A stretch of 64,000 bases of DNA from Lolium rigidum (taxonomy: Eukaryota; Streptophyta; Magnoliopsida; Poales; Poaceae), in assembly GCF_022539505.1 (NCBI RefSeq), contig NC_061508.1, positions 263,506,736 through 263,570,735 on the forward strand, read 5' to 3'. The notes beneath the pieces were generated by a model that worked only from the letters and a program-made list of their open reading frames with translations, did not search any database and was not told the origin of the DNA. Numbering within the stretch: the first letter of the stretch is position 1; each line of letters opens with the position of its first letter. Shown here one piece after another: positions 46,312 to 57,495 of the stretch. The position numbers were made by a program, and so were the translations under genes.

Positions 46312-49300
46312 GTCTCCCACTTGCACTAGAGTCAATAATCTAGATTACATTGTAAGGTACCTAACACCCATGGCATTACGGTGTTGGTCATACTTTGCCC
46401 TAGGGAGAGCTTTAGTCAACGGTTCGACACACTCAGAAACGTATGTATTTTGCAATTCATTTGCGTCTTCACGCATCATTCATTTTCCAAATGAGTCGGC
46501 ATTAAATATGTTTGGTCTTATGGTGGAACCTTAATTCCGCGGTCTGAAATATGTCACTAATATTGTCATACACAATATAGCTTCAAAGTTCGACACTATC
46601 GGAACTACACCAAGTTCTCAAAGAACCTCTTGACTTAACATCCTCGAGTCATTGTCAAAACAATGACATATTGCATGCCTTCGTTTGTAGAATCCGTCAC
46701 AACATTTAGAACTTATCTAAATCTAGCATAGACAACTTCTAGCTCATTGTGCTACCTTTTAAACAACACTTAGCCTAATTTGAGATTGAAACTTTTATTT
46801 TTATATGTGACCAAACTAATATCGGTGCAACACCTTACGGCGATTTGTTTGTCATTACTCATACAAAACTATATATCCTTGGTTCTTCTAAAGAACTCGG
46901 GGATATTCTTACTGTTTATCCAATGATCATCACATGAATCATTACGGTATATGCTCCTAACATTTTAGAGCACAGGACATCTGATTGTGTACATATTATT
47001 CGTGATCCATAATCACTCATGTGTTTTTACTCATTGAGTGTCAGATACACTCAAGTCTTGTTAAAACTTCACATGACAAGAACATTTTCTTAATATTTCT
47101 ATATTGAACTACTTCAATATCCTTTCTATGTACTTTGACTTAAACTTATTATGTGTTTTAATCTATCTTCATAGATCTTGACACTAAATATGTTTCACTC
47201 CATATTCTTTCATTGAAGTTAATTCTCAATGAAACCTTTTATAATCACGTATATAATTACATCATTTATAACCAACTATATGTCATCTACATAAAGTATT
47301 ATAAATATGTCTCAGCGCTCCCACTTAATTTCTTGCAAATGCAAGCATCTTCATTGTTTCTGATGAAATCAAAAACTCTTTGACTATTTCATCCGGTGAA
47401 GATTCCAACTCCGTGATACTCACGTCATCCAATTGAAGATCGTATACCTATCTAGTATTCCACGGACTAGCAAAACAATTGGTTGTATCTTGTATACACC
47501 TTTAATACACACTTTTGTTAAGTAATGTATTTTGCCATCCTACTATCATATCTCATGAAAGAAATATGTAGCGATTACTAGAATAATCCACATAGACTAT
47601 AAGCATTGCTACGGAAGATCTAATCTTATCGTAGTCAACTCTTTGAACTTTGTCGTAAACAACTTTTCGACAAGTCGAGCTTATTCAAGGATATTCCATC
47701 CAAGTCCATCAATTTTATAGATCCGTTTACTTTCAAAAAGTATTCATCTATCTTGGATTTCATGGCGTATAGCCATTTTAACGAGTCAGGGCCCATCATA
47801 ACTTCTTTGTATGTAGTTGGTTTATCATTGTTCAAAATCAATCCTTTGTCCACAAATCATTTATTTGATCACAAAGTAAACCATACCTACAAGGTTCAAT
47901 ATGTACTTCGATCTCCATGGCTAAAACACTTTGTAGTCATGGGAGTCATGATCGTCGTGGCCGCTTCGGAACCAATTCCAATGTTGCGCTACTCGATCAT
48001 TATGCTCGGGTTCATAAACCTTATCGAGTTCTATTGTCCTCCCACTCAAATACTTCGCTAGAAACAATTTCTTGGAAATAAGTAAGAAACATCGACAAAC
48101 ACTTTTGTCTTTGTTTCCATGGTGGAAGAATTCCCAATTAATTCTTTGGGATAACCAACAAAGACATTCATCCGATTTTGGTTGTAAACTTACTTACTTT
48201 ATGCTATGCATTCCAAAATTTAAGAAAGGACTATTAGGGTTCATACCCATGCCATAACTCGTATGGTGTCATTTCAACGGATCATGATGATGCTGTATTT
48301 AGTGTAAAAGCGGTATTCACTAAAGCATAATCCACAAAAATATAATAGCATCAATATTTTATCTCATCATTGACCCAACAAGGTTTGGATACATCTCTCG
48401 GATACTCCATCATCACTATGATACTCCAAGAAACGTGAGTTGTAGAACAATTTCATAACTCTCTTAGATGTTCGCTAAAACTCGTAATTCAAATATTTCC
48501 ACTATGATCCAATCATAGATATTTGACTTTTCTATTACGATGATTTCCACCTCATGCTCATTCAAATGTTTCAAACTTCTTCCTTATCGAATATATCCAC
48601 ATATATATACTCAATTCATTGTTGGAAGTTTTCATGAAGTAGAAGAATCTCCCGCACAACCTATGCCCAGTGAACCACATACATCATCATGTATTTTTCC
48701 ACTAAGTTAGGTGCCCGTTGAACTCTTGGCCTATGAACGGTATTTCAGTCATTCTCTTTAGAAAAGATTTGCAAGCGCCAAACGATTCAAAAATCGAATG
48801 ACTCCAAAAATCCATTTGCATGGAGTTCCTTCATGCGTTCCTTTCTAATATGACCTAAATTGCGGTTCCACAAATAAGTGGAATTCAAATCATTTGCCTT
48901 ATGGCATTTTAGCGTCGGTATTATGTATGTGTGTTTCACCATTAAGATTTATAATAACTTATCCATCGTACATGGAGTAATGTCATAATTTGAACAACTC
49001 ATTGTTTTCATTTGAACAGAGCAAAATAACAATTATTAAGTTCTTTATTATAAATTCTAAGGGCTAGATAAAATGCCAACGACGAACATAATAACGCTTT
49101 ATTTTTGTTCTAGACGTGCATTTCTATCATATTCCTTGTCAGTCACTTAGGCCATTGTATTCTTGTATTGCGTTGTTTTGTATGACACTTCATACCAACC
49201 AATATGGTACTAATACCCAAGAATTTCATTGTGTGACCAAACTAGGAATACAACCATAACATGTATATCATTTATATACACACGAGCTAGACTTTCTAGT

Positions 49301-51311
49301 CTTTTCTTTTCTTTTTGCCAAAATATCTTTTGTAGTTTCTCTTTTAGCTTTCCTCATTATTCAGAAAACACTTCACCTTCAATAACTTCTAGGTTTGTTG
49401 GTCAAAATACCAATAACCTTGAGGTTCTTATTTTGAAGTTGATCATCATATGACAAGTGTTTTAGATTTCACTATTAGTAACTTTTTAATATGATGAACA
49501 ATTTCACTCATAATTTTATCCGTCATATATATCATGACGACTTTCCGAGACCATGTCTGTACATGCTAGGCTCATAAAGTTTAACCTCAGTATTCGCATG
49601 TGCAAAACTGGTTTACACCCGTTGTATGCACACGTAGAATCTATAACACCCGATCATCACGTGATGCTACGAAACGATGAGTCTTAGCAATGGTGCATAC
49701 TAAGGACGATCACTTCATGGATATGCGAATATCGTTAGTGCCCCAATAGTTGGAGGATTGGGACGCCTTGCGTCTTCAACCTTCCTACATTCCCATAAAA
49801 CTTATGAGTTTATGTAGTCTCACCAAATTATATTCTATCATCTTGCAATAAGGTCTTAGATATCACATATATCTCATACCTTGATTATTTATGAAAACAA
49901 AATTTTCAGCTCCTTACTTTTCAAACAGATTTGAACTTCAAGTTTCACGGAGACAAGATAACTTTAGGTACTAATTGAAACCATAGCTCTTTGAATCAAC
50001 AATGTGAGGTTTACTAAAAGTTTGCAATAGGACTTAATCATTTCTTGATTCTTTAACAATACGGTACCAGTCCGTAAAATTTCTTGTCAGATTTTAACAG
50101 TATTTCTATCTCAATAACAAGACTAGCGCTTGGTAGAAAACGGATGCCAATACTACAAAATTAATTCAGAATACTACTCAGACTATGTTTATGATAATTA
50201 GTTCATGTTTTAATCTAATTACTAATGAACTCTCACTTAATACAACATCCCTCATAGTTGTTAAGTGGTACACGATCCAAATCCACTACATCAAAACCGA
50301 TCATCACGTGAGATGATGTAGCTTCAATGGTGAACATCAACATGTTGATCATATCATCCATATGACTCGTGTTCAACCTTTCGGTTTCCGTTGTCCCGAG
50401 GCCATGTCTGTACATGCTAGGCTCATCAAGCAAACCCAAGTATTCCGCGTGTGCAACATGGCTTACACCCGTTGTATGTGAACGTTGAGTCTATCACATC
50501 CGATCATCACGAGATGCTTCGAAACGATGAGCGTACAGCGGTGCATACGAGGGGAGAACACTTTATTATCTTGATATTAATGTGAGGGATCATCTTATAA
50601 TGCTACCGTCGCGATCTAAGCAAATAAAGGATTAACATCACATGCAATTCATATGTGATATGATATGGCCCTTTAGTCTTTGCGCCTTCGATCTTCATCT
50701 CCAAAGCACGGACATGATCTCCATCATCAACGGACATGATCTCCATCATCGTCGGCGTAGCGCCAAGGTCCATGGCGCCGTCTTCATGATTGTTCACCTC
50801 ATGTAGCAACTATTACAACTACTTTGAAATACTACTCAACATGAAATTTAAAAACAACCATAAGGCTCCTGCCGGTTGCCACAGTACAATAATGATCATC
50901 TCATACATATTCATCATCACATCATGGCCATATCACATCACCAAACCCTGCAAAAACAAGTTAGACGCCTCTAATTTGGTTTGCATATTTTACGTGGTTT
51001 AGGGTTTTCGAGTAAGATCTAATCTACCTACGAACATGAACCACAACGGTGATACTAGTGTTGTCAATAGAAAGAGTAAATTGAATCTTCACTATGGTGA
51101 GAGAGACGAGACACCCGCAAAGCCACTTATGCAATACAAGTTGCATGTCGAACGTGGAGCAAGTCTCATGAACGCGGTCATGTAAAGTTAGCCCGAGCCG
51201 CTTCATCCCACCATGCCACAAAGATGCAAAGTACTCGAACTAAAGACAACAAAGCATCAACGCCCACAAAACAATTGTGTTCTACTCGTGCAACCATCTA
51301 TGCATAGACAC
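46312..51311 (-). pseudogene. Decayed interior of copia 2
   Basis: About 5 kb, very AT-rich, with only scraps of copia pol recognisable, such as ATYKEVMMGP-like coding near 47800. Stretches match copia 1 at low identity in the same order (for example 46380-46470 against 31190-31280). The PBS-proximal 1.1 kb (50170-51311) is much better conserved and contains a 68-codon open frame (50809-50603) like the one in copia 1. A module of this leader is duplicated (49545-49700 and 50397-50575). No intact gene. Confidence 0.75.
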
Positions 51312-51325
51312 GGCTCTGATACCAC
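51312..51325 (-). promoter_or_regulatory. Primer-binding site of copia 2
   Basis: The minus strand reads TGGTATCAGAGCC one base inside the 5' LTR, a perfect match to the canonical initiator-tRNA-Met site. Confidence 0.9.
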
Positions 51326-53099
51326 TGTAGGGATTCGTTGCATAGAAAACAAAAATTTCCTACCGCGAGAACGCAATCCAAGCCAAGATGCAATCTAGAA
51401 GACGGGAGCAACGAGGGGATGATCAAGACTCACCCTTGAAGATTTCCAAAGCCTACAAGAGTAGGCTCTTGTTGCTGCGGTAGACGATCACTTGCCGCTT
51501 GCAAAAGCGCGTAGAAGATCTTGATCACGGTGCCACAATCGGGCAGCACCTTCGTACTTGGTCACACGTTCGGTGTTGATGAAGACGACGTCCTTCTCCC
51601 CGTTCCAGCGGGCAGCGGAAGTAGTAGATCCTCCTTGGAATCCCGGCAGCACGACGGCGTGGTGGCGGTGGTGGTGGAGAACTCCGGCAGGGCTTCGCCT
51701 AAGCGTATGCGGGAGTTGTATGTGGAGGAGAGGTAGCTAGGGTTTGGGAGAGGGGGCTTGGGCGCCGGCCCTCAAAGGGGTGCGGCCAAGGTGGTGGCAA
51801 GGGTGGCCGGCCAGCCCCTCCCCTCCTCTCTTTATATAGGTGGAAGCCCCAAGGATTAGGTCAAAAGTCTCCGAATAAGACCCCAACATAAACCTTCCAT
51901 ATGACCAAACCTAGGGGGAGTGGGACTCCCCCCTTTCCTTGGTGGGGTGGCCGGCCACCATGGGGAGGAGTCCACTTGGGACTCCTCCTCCCTTAGGCTG
52001 GCCGGCCAAGGTGGGTGGAGTCCCTGCGGGACTCCACCTTCCATGCTTATTTCTTCCGGACTCTTCTAGAACCTTCTAGAACCTTCCCGGAGAAAATACC
52101 GGATCATTTTCAAACCTAGAAATTGACCTCCTATATATGATTCTTATTCTCCGGACCATTCCGGACCTCCTCGTGATGTCCTGGATCCCATCCGAGACTA
52201 CGAACAAAACTTCGAACTCCATTCCATATTTCCATATCTACTTAAACGACATCAAACCTTAAGTGTGTCACCCTACGGTTCGCGAACTATGTAGACATGG
52301 TTGAGACTTCTCTCCGACCAATAACCAATAGCGGGATCTGGAGATCCATAATGGCTCCCACATATTCAACGATGACTTAGTGATCGAATGAACCATTCAC
52401 ATACGATACCAATTCTCTTTGTCACGTGATATTTTACTTGTCCGAGGTTTGATCATCGGTATCTCTCTATACCTTGTTCAACCTCGTCTCCTGACAAGTA
52501 CTCTTTACTCGTACCGTGGTATGTAGTCTCTTATGAACTTATTCATATGCTTGCAAGCTAATTAGACGACATTCCACCGAGAGGGCCCGAGTATATCTAT
52601 CCGTCATCGGGATGGACAAATCCCACTTGTTGATCCATATGCCTCAACTCATACTTTCCGGATACTTAATCCCACCTTTATAACCACCCATTTACGCGAG
52701 TGGCGTTTGATGTAATCAAAGTACCTTTCCGGTATAAGTGATTTACATGATCTCATGGTCAAAAGGACTAGGTAACTATGTATCGAAAGCTTATAGCAAA
52801 TAACTTAATGACGTGATCTTATGCTACGCTTAATTGGGTGTGTCCATTACATCATTCATATAATGACATAATCTTGTTATTAATAACATCCAATGTTCAT
52901 GATCACGAAACCATGATCATCTATTAATCAACAAGCTAGTTATAAAGAGGCTTACTAGGGACTCTTTGTTGTTCACATAACACACATGTATCAATGTTTC
53001 GGTTAATACAATTATAGCATGGTATGTAAACATTATCATAAACACAAAGATATATTATAATAACCATTTTATTATTGCCTCTTGGGCATATCTCTAACA
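51326..53099 (-). repeat. Right LTR (5' LTR in element sense) of copia 2
   Basis: Begins TGTAGGGATTCGTTGC and ends GCATATCTCTAACA, 1774 bp. It is nearly identical to 44539-46311. Confidence 0.95.
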
Positions 53100-54183
53100 C
53101 TATGTAGTTCTTCATTAATGGGTGCAAAGTACATGATGCAAGAGCTTAAACATGATCTATATGAGCACAACAATTGCCAAGTATCAAATTATTCAAGACA
53201 TTATACCAATTACCACATGAAGCATTTTTTGTTTCCAACCATATAACAATGAACGAAGCAGTTTCAACCTTCGCCATGAATATTAAAGATAAAGCTAAGA
53301 ACACATGTGTTCATACGCAACAGCGGAGCGTGTCTCTCTCCCACACAAACATGAATTTATTCAAACAAAACAAAAACAAACAGACGCCCCAAGTAAAGTA
53401 CATAAGATGTGACTGAATAAAAATATAGTTTCAATAGAAGAAACCTGATAAGTTGATGAAGAAGGGGATGCCTTGGGCATCCCCAAGCTTAGACGCTTGA
53501 GTCTTCTTGAAATATGCAGGGATGAACCACCGGGGCATCCCCAAGCTTAGACTTTTCACTCTTCTTGATCATATATCATCCTCCTCTCTTGACCCTTGAA
53601 AACTTCCTTCACACCAAACTCGAAACAAACTCATTAGAGGGTTAGTGCATAATCAAAATTTCACATGTTCAGAGGTGACACGATCATTCTTAACACTTCT
53701 GGACATTGCCCAAAGCTACTGGAAGTCAATGGAACAAAGAAATCCATCCAACACAAGCAAAAGAGGCAATGCGAAATAAAAGGCAGAATCCGTCAAAACG
53801 AGCAAGTCCGTAAATACGAATTTTTTAGAGGCACTGGACTTGCTCATATGAAAATGCTCAAATTGAATGAAAGTTGCGTACATATCTGTGGATCACGCAC
53901 GTAAATTGGCAGATTTTTCTGAGTTACCTACAGAGAATACTGCCCAAATTCGTGACAGACAGAAATCTGTTTCTGCGCAGTAATCCAAATCTAGTATGAA
54001 CCCTACTATCAAAGACTTTACTTGGCACAACAATGCAATAAAATAAGATAAGGAGAGGTTGCTACAGTAGTAACAACTTCCAAGACTCAAATATAAAACA
54101 AAAGTACTCGTAGTAAAATAAATACATGGGTTATCTCCCAAGAAGTTCTTTCTTTATAGCCATTAAGATGGGCTCGACTAATT

Positions 54184-54849
54184 TTAATGATGCACTCCCA
54201 AGAAATAAGAGTTGAAGCAAAAGAGAGCATCAAGAAGCAAATTCAAAACACATTTAAGTCTAACCCACTTCCTATGAAAAGGAATCTTGTAAACAAATAA
54301 ATTCATGAAGAACAAAGTGACAAGCATAGGAAGATAACACAAGAGTAACTTCAAGATTTTCAACAAAAAGAGAGGTGTTTTAGTAACACGAAAATTTCTA
54401 CAACCATATTTTCCTCTCTCATAATAACTTTCAGTGGCATCATGAACAAACTCAACAATATAAGTATCACATAAAGCATTCTTATTCACATGCATATAAG
54501 TATCATTACTCTCCATATAAGCATAATCAATTTTATTAGTTGTAGTGGGAGCAAATTCAACAAAGTAGCTATCATTATTATTCTCATCAAGTGTAGGAGG
54601 CATAGTATAATCATAATAAAATTTACTCTCCATAGTAGGCGGCACCAAAAGACCACTATCATTATAATCATCATATATGGGAGGCATATCATAATCAACA
54701 TAAACTTTCTCCTCAATACCCGGAGGGCTAAAGAGATCATTTTCATCAAAACCGACCTCCCCAAGCTTAGAATTTTCTATATCATTATCAACAATGGTGT
54801 TCAAAGCGTTCATACTAATATTACTACTAGCATGCAAATAAGGTTCCAT
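54184..54849 (-). CDS. Element-B ORF: acidic protein with hydrophobic C-terminal segments
   Basis: 221 residues. Residues 1-150 are acidic and Tyr/Asn-rich, with repeated MPP-type units (DYDMPPIYDD, DYTMPPTLDE). Residues about 159-187 and 199-217 are hydrophobic and separated by a basic stretch (YKIPFHRKWVRLK), so two membrane segments are plausible. No match to gag, protease or polymerase motifs. It is the only sizeable ORF of the element and lies 250 bp inside the PBS, where gag would start. A related 241-residue ORF is at 60070-60795 in the neighbouring copy. They share long stretches such as NNNDSYFVEFAPTTTNKID but differ at many sites, with both frames open. Function is unknown. Confidence 0.6.
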   Translation of the reverse strand: MEPYLHASSNISMNALNTIVDNDIENSKLGEVGFDENDLFSPPGIEEKVYVDYDMPPIYDDYNDSGLLVPPTMESKFYYDYTMPPTLDENNNDSYFVEFAPTTTNKIDYAYMESNDTYMHVNKNALCDTYIVEFVHDATESYYERGKYGCRNFRVTKTPLFLLKILKLLLCYLPMLVTLFFMNLFVYKIPFHRKWVRLKCVLNLLLDALFCFNSYFLGVHH

Positions 54850-55065
54850 AGGTTTTTTAATTTTCGCATTAAACCATTCATGTCTTGACTCGGAAATAGT
54901 TTAAAAAGCTCACAGATGTTTTCCATTATGCCTTACTAGTGTTTAACAAGAAACAAAAAGATGCAATTGCAGGATCTAAAGGAAATAGCTTCGAGCACAC
55001 ACACACAACGGCAACAGAAAAGTACTTAGTTTCTTGGGATCGGAGTATGAGTGCCTTTTACCTTT

Positions 55066-55095
55066 CCTCCCCGGCAACGGCGCCAGAAAAGTGCT
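55066..55095 (-). promoter_or_regulatory. Primer-binding site of element B
   Basis: The minus strand reads TGGCGCCGTTGCCGGGGAGG, 9 nt inside the LTR. This is the usual PBS context of grass gypsy elements. Single copy here. Confidence 0.75.
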
Positions 55096-55620
55096 TGATG
55101 TCTACGGGTGCTTCTATTCTTGTAGACAGTGTTGGGCCTCCAAGAGCAGAGGTTTGTAGAACAGCAGACAAGTTTCCCTTAAGTGGATCACCCAAGGTTT
55201 ATCGAACTCGGGGAGGAAGAGGTCAAAGATATCCCTCTCAAGCAACCCCTGCAATCAAGATACAAGAAGTCTCTTGTGTCCCCAACACACCTAATACACT
55301 TGTCGGATGTATAGGTGCACTAGTTCGACGAAGAGATAGTGAAATACAAGTGGTATGAATGAATATGAGCAAGAGTAACTGGCGCCGTAAAAGTGCTTGC
55401 TCGGCGTGCGATTGATGGTAGTAATATTGCAGGAAGTAAAGATGCGATAGAAACGATAAACAAGCGATGATTGCAGTATTTGGAAACAAGGCCTAGGGAT
55501 CATACTTTCACTAGTGGACACTCTCAACATTGATCACATAAATAAATAAGTTCTCTTCCTTTGTGCTACATATACTCTTGTTTGATAATGAACACCATTC
55601 GTTGTGTAGGGCTACAAGAG
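55096..55620 (-). repeat. Truncated right LTR of element B
   Basis: Begins TGATGTCTACGGGTGC and stops at GGGCTACAAGAG, where a second LTR of the same family starts at once. Only the first 525 bp (plus orientation) are present. Confidence 0.85.
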
Positions 55621-57495
55621 TGATGTCTACGGGTGCTTCTATTCTTGTAGACAGTGTTGGGCCTCCAAGAGCAGAGGTTTGTAGAACAGCAGCAAGTTTC
55701 CCTTAAGTGGATCACCCAAGGTTTATCGAACTCAGGGAGGAAGAGGTCAAAGATATCCCTCTCATGCAACCCTGCAACCAAAAAGAAGAAGTCTCTTGTG
55801 TCCCCAACACACCTAATAGGTGCACTAGTTCGGCGAAGAGATAGTGAAATACAAGTGGTATGAATGAATATGAGCAGTAGTACGGCGCCAGAAAAGTGCT
55901 TGCTGGTGTGCGGTTGATGGTAGTAATATTGCGAGGAAGTAAACATGCAGTAAAACGAGTAAACAAGCGGCGATAGCGATATTTAGGAACAAGGCCTAGG
56001 GATCATACTTTCACTAGTGGACACTCTCAACATTGATCACATAACAGAATAAATAGATAGACGCTAGACTCTACACCCTCTTGTTGGATGATGAACACCA
56101 CTAACTATGTAGGATTACACGAACCCTCAATGCCGGAGTTAACAAGCTCCACAATATTCAATGTTCATATTTAAATAACCTTAGAGTGCATAACAGATCA
56201 ACATAACCAAACCAAGTACTAACATAGCATGCACACTCGTCACCTTCACACTACGAAAGGAGGAATAGATCACATCAATACTATCATAGCAATAGTTAAC
56301 TTCATAATCTACAAGAGATCACAATCATAGCCTACGCCAAGTACTACACGATGCACACACTGTCACCATTACACCGTGCAGGAGGAATAAACTACTTTAA
56401 TAACATCACTAGAGTAGCACACGAGATAAATTGTGATACAAAACACATTGCAATCATAAAGAGATATAAATAAGCACTTCACTATGCTACTCTGAATTAC
56501 TCTACGGCAAGATAATGAACACTAATTCATCATGTAGGCAAACCTTAAAGATGCATTCCCAAGTACTAATGAACACCCCACGCTGTCACTTTGAGCATTC
56601 ACAGGAGGTACTAACACACCACAATTTCATAGAGACATCCAACTCAAATCATAACTCGGTGAATAAGTATTACGTGAAATATAGCCTAAGAGACCCACAC
56701 GGTGCACACACTCGTCACCTTTACACACGTGGGACAAGGAGTCTCCGGAGATCACATAAGTAAAACCCACTTGACTAGCATAATGACATCTAGATTACAA
56801 GCATCATCATATGAATCTCAATCATGTAAGGCAGCTCATGAGATTATTGTATTGAAGTACATAGGAGAGAGATGAACCACATAGCTACCGGTACAGCCCC
56901 GAGCCTCGATGGAGAACTACTCCCTCCTCATGGGAGACAGCAGCGTTGATGAAGATGGCGGTGGTGTCGACGGAGAAGCCTTCCGGGGGCACTTCCCTGT
57001 CCCGGCGGCGTGCCGGAACAGAGACTCCTGTCCCCGAGATCTTGGCTTCGCGATGGCGGCGGCTCTGGAAGGTTTCCCCTGGTTTCGTCGAACGTCATAG
57101 GGTTTTCGCGACAGAGACCTTAAGTAGGCGGAAGGGCAGGTCAGGGGGCCACACGAGGGCCCCACACGACAGGCCGGCGCGGCCAAGGCCCAGGCCGCGC
57201 CGCCCTGGTGTCTAGCCACCTCGTGGCCCCACTTCGTAAGCCCTCCGGTCTTCTGGAAGCTTCGTGTAAAAATAGGCCCCTGGGCGTTGATTTCGTCCAA
57301 TTCCGAGAATATTTCCTTACTAGGATTTCTGAAATCAAAAACAGCAGAAAACAGGAACTGGCACTTCGGCATCTCGTCAATAGGTTAGTTCCGGAAAACG
57401 CATAATAATGACATAAAGTATGCATAAAACATGTAGATATCATCAATAATGTGGCATGGAACATAAGAAATTATCGATACGTCGGAGACGTATCA
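55621..57495 (-). repeat. LTR 'C' (3' LTR in element sense)
   Basis: 1875 bp, TGATGTCTACGGG...GACGTATCA, full-length for the family. It is followed by the PPT motif at 57496-57511. Confidence 0.9.

Larger units (their letters stand above)
44539..53099 (-). mobile_element. BARE-1/Angela-type copia element 2 with decayed interior, TSD CTATG
   Basis: LTRs at 44539-46311 and 51326-53099 differ at few positions. CTATG lies at 44534-44538 and 53100-53104. The PBS and leader are well kept, but the coding interior is degenerate. It is inserted in the interior of element B. Confidence 0.93.
53105..55095 (-). other. Interior of element B, PBS-proximal piece
   Basis: Carries the element's one ORF (54184-54849), the PBS at its right end, and three further copies of the PPT-like motif CTAAGCTTGGGGA (minus) at 53477-53492, 53535-53550 and 54757-54770. 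A perfect 9-bp hairpin GGGGATGCC-TTG-GGCATCCCC is at about 53464-53484. Confidence 0.65.
22248..55620 (-). mobile_element. Non-autonomous gypsy-type element 'B', interrupted by two later elements
   Basis: The left LTR is 22248-23779 and the truncated right LTR is 55096-55620. The interior survives as 23780-23853, 43229-44533 and 53105-55095 (about 3.4 kb). The PPT lies at the left LTR and the PBS (TGGCGCCGTTGCCGGGG) at the right LTR, so the element reads leftwards. There is no gag, protease, RT or integrase; one ORF (54184-54849) remains. A gypsy element (23859-43223) and a copia (44539-53099) are inserted in it with perfect TSDs. The left TSD candidate is ACTGT (22243-22247); the matching right copy is not in the window. 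Confidence 0.8.
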
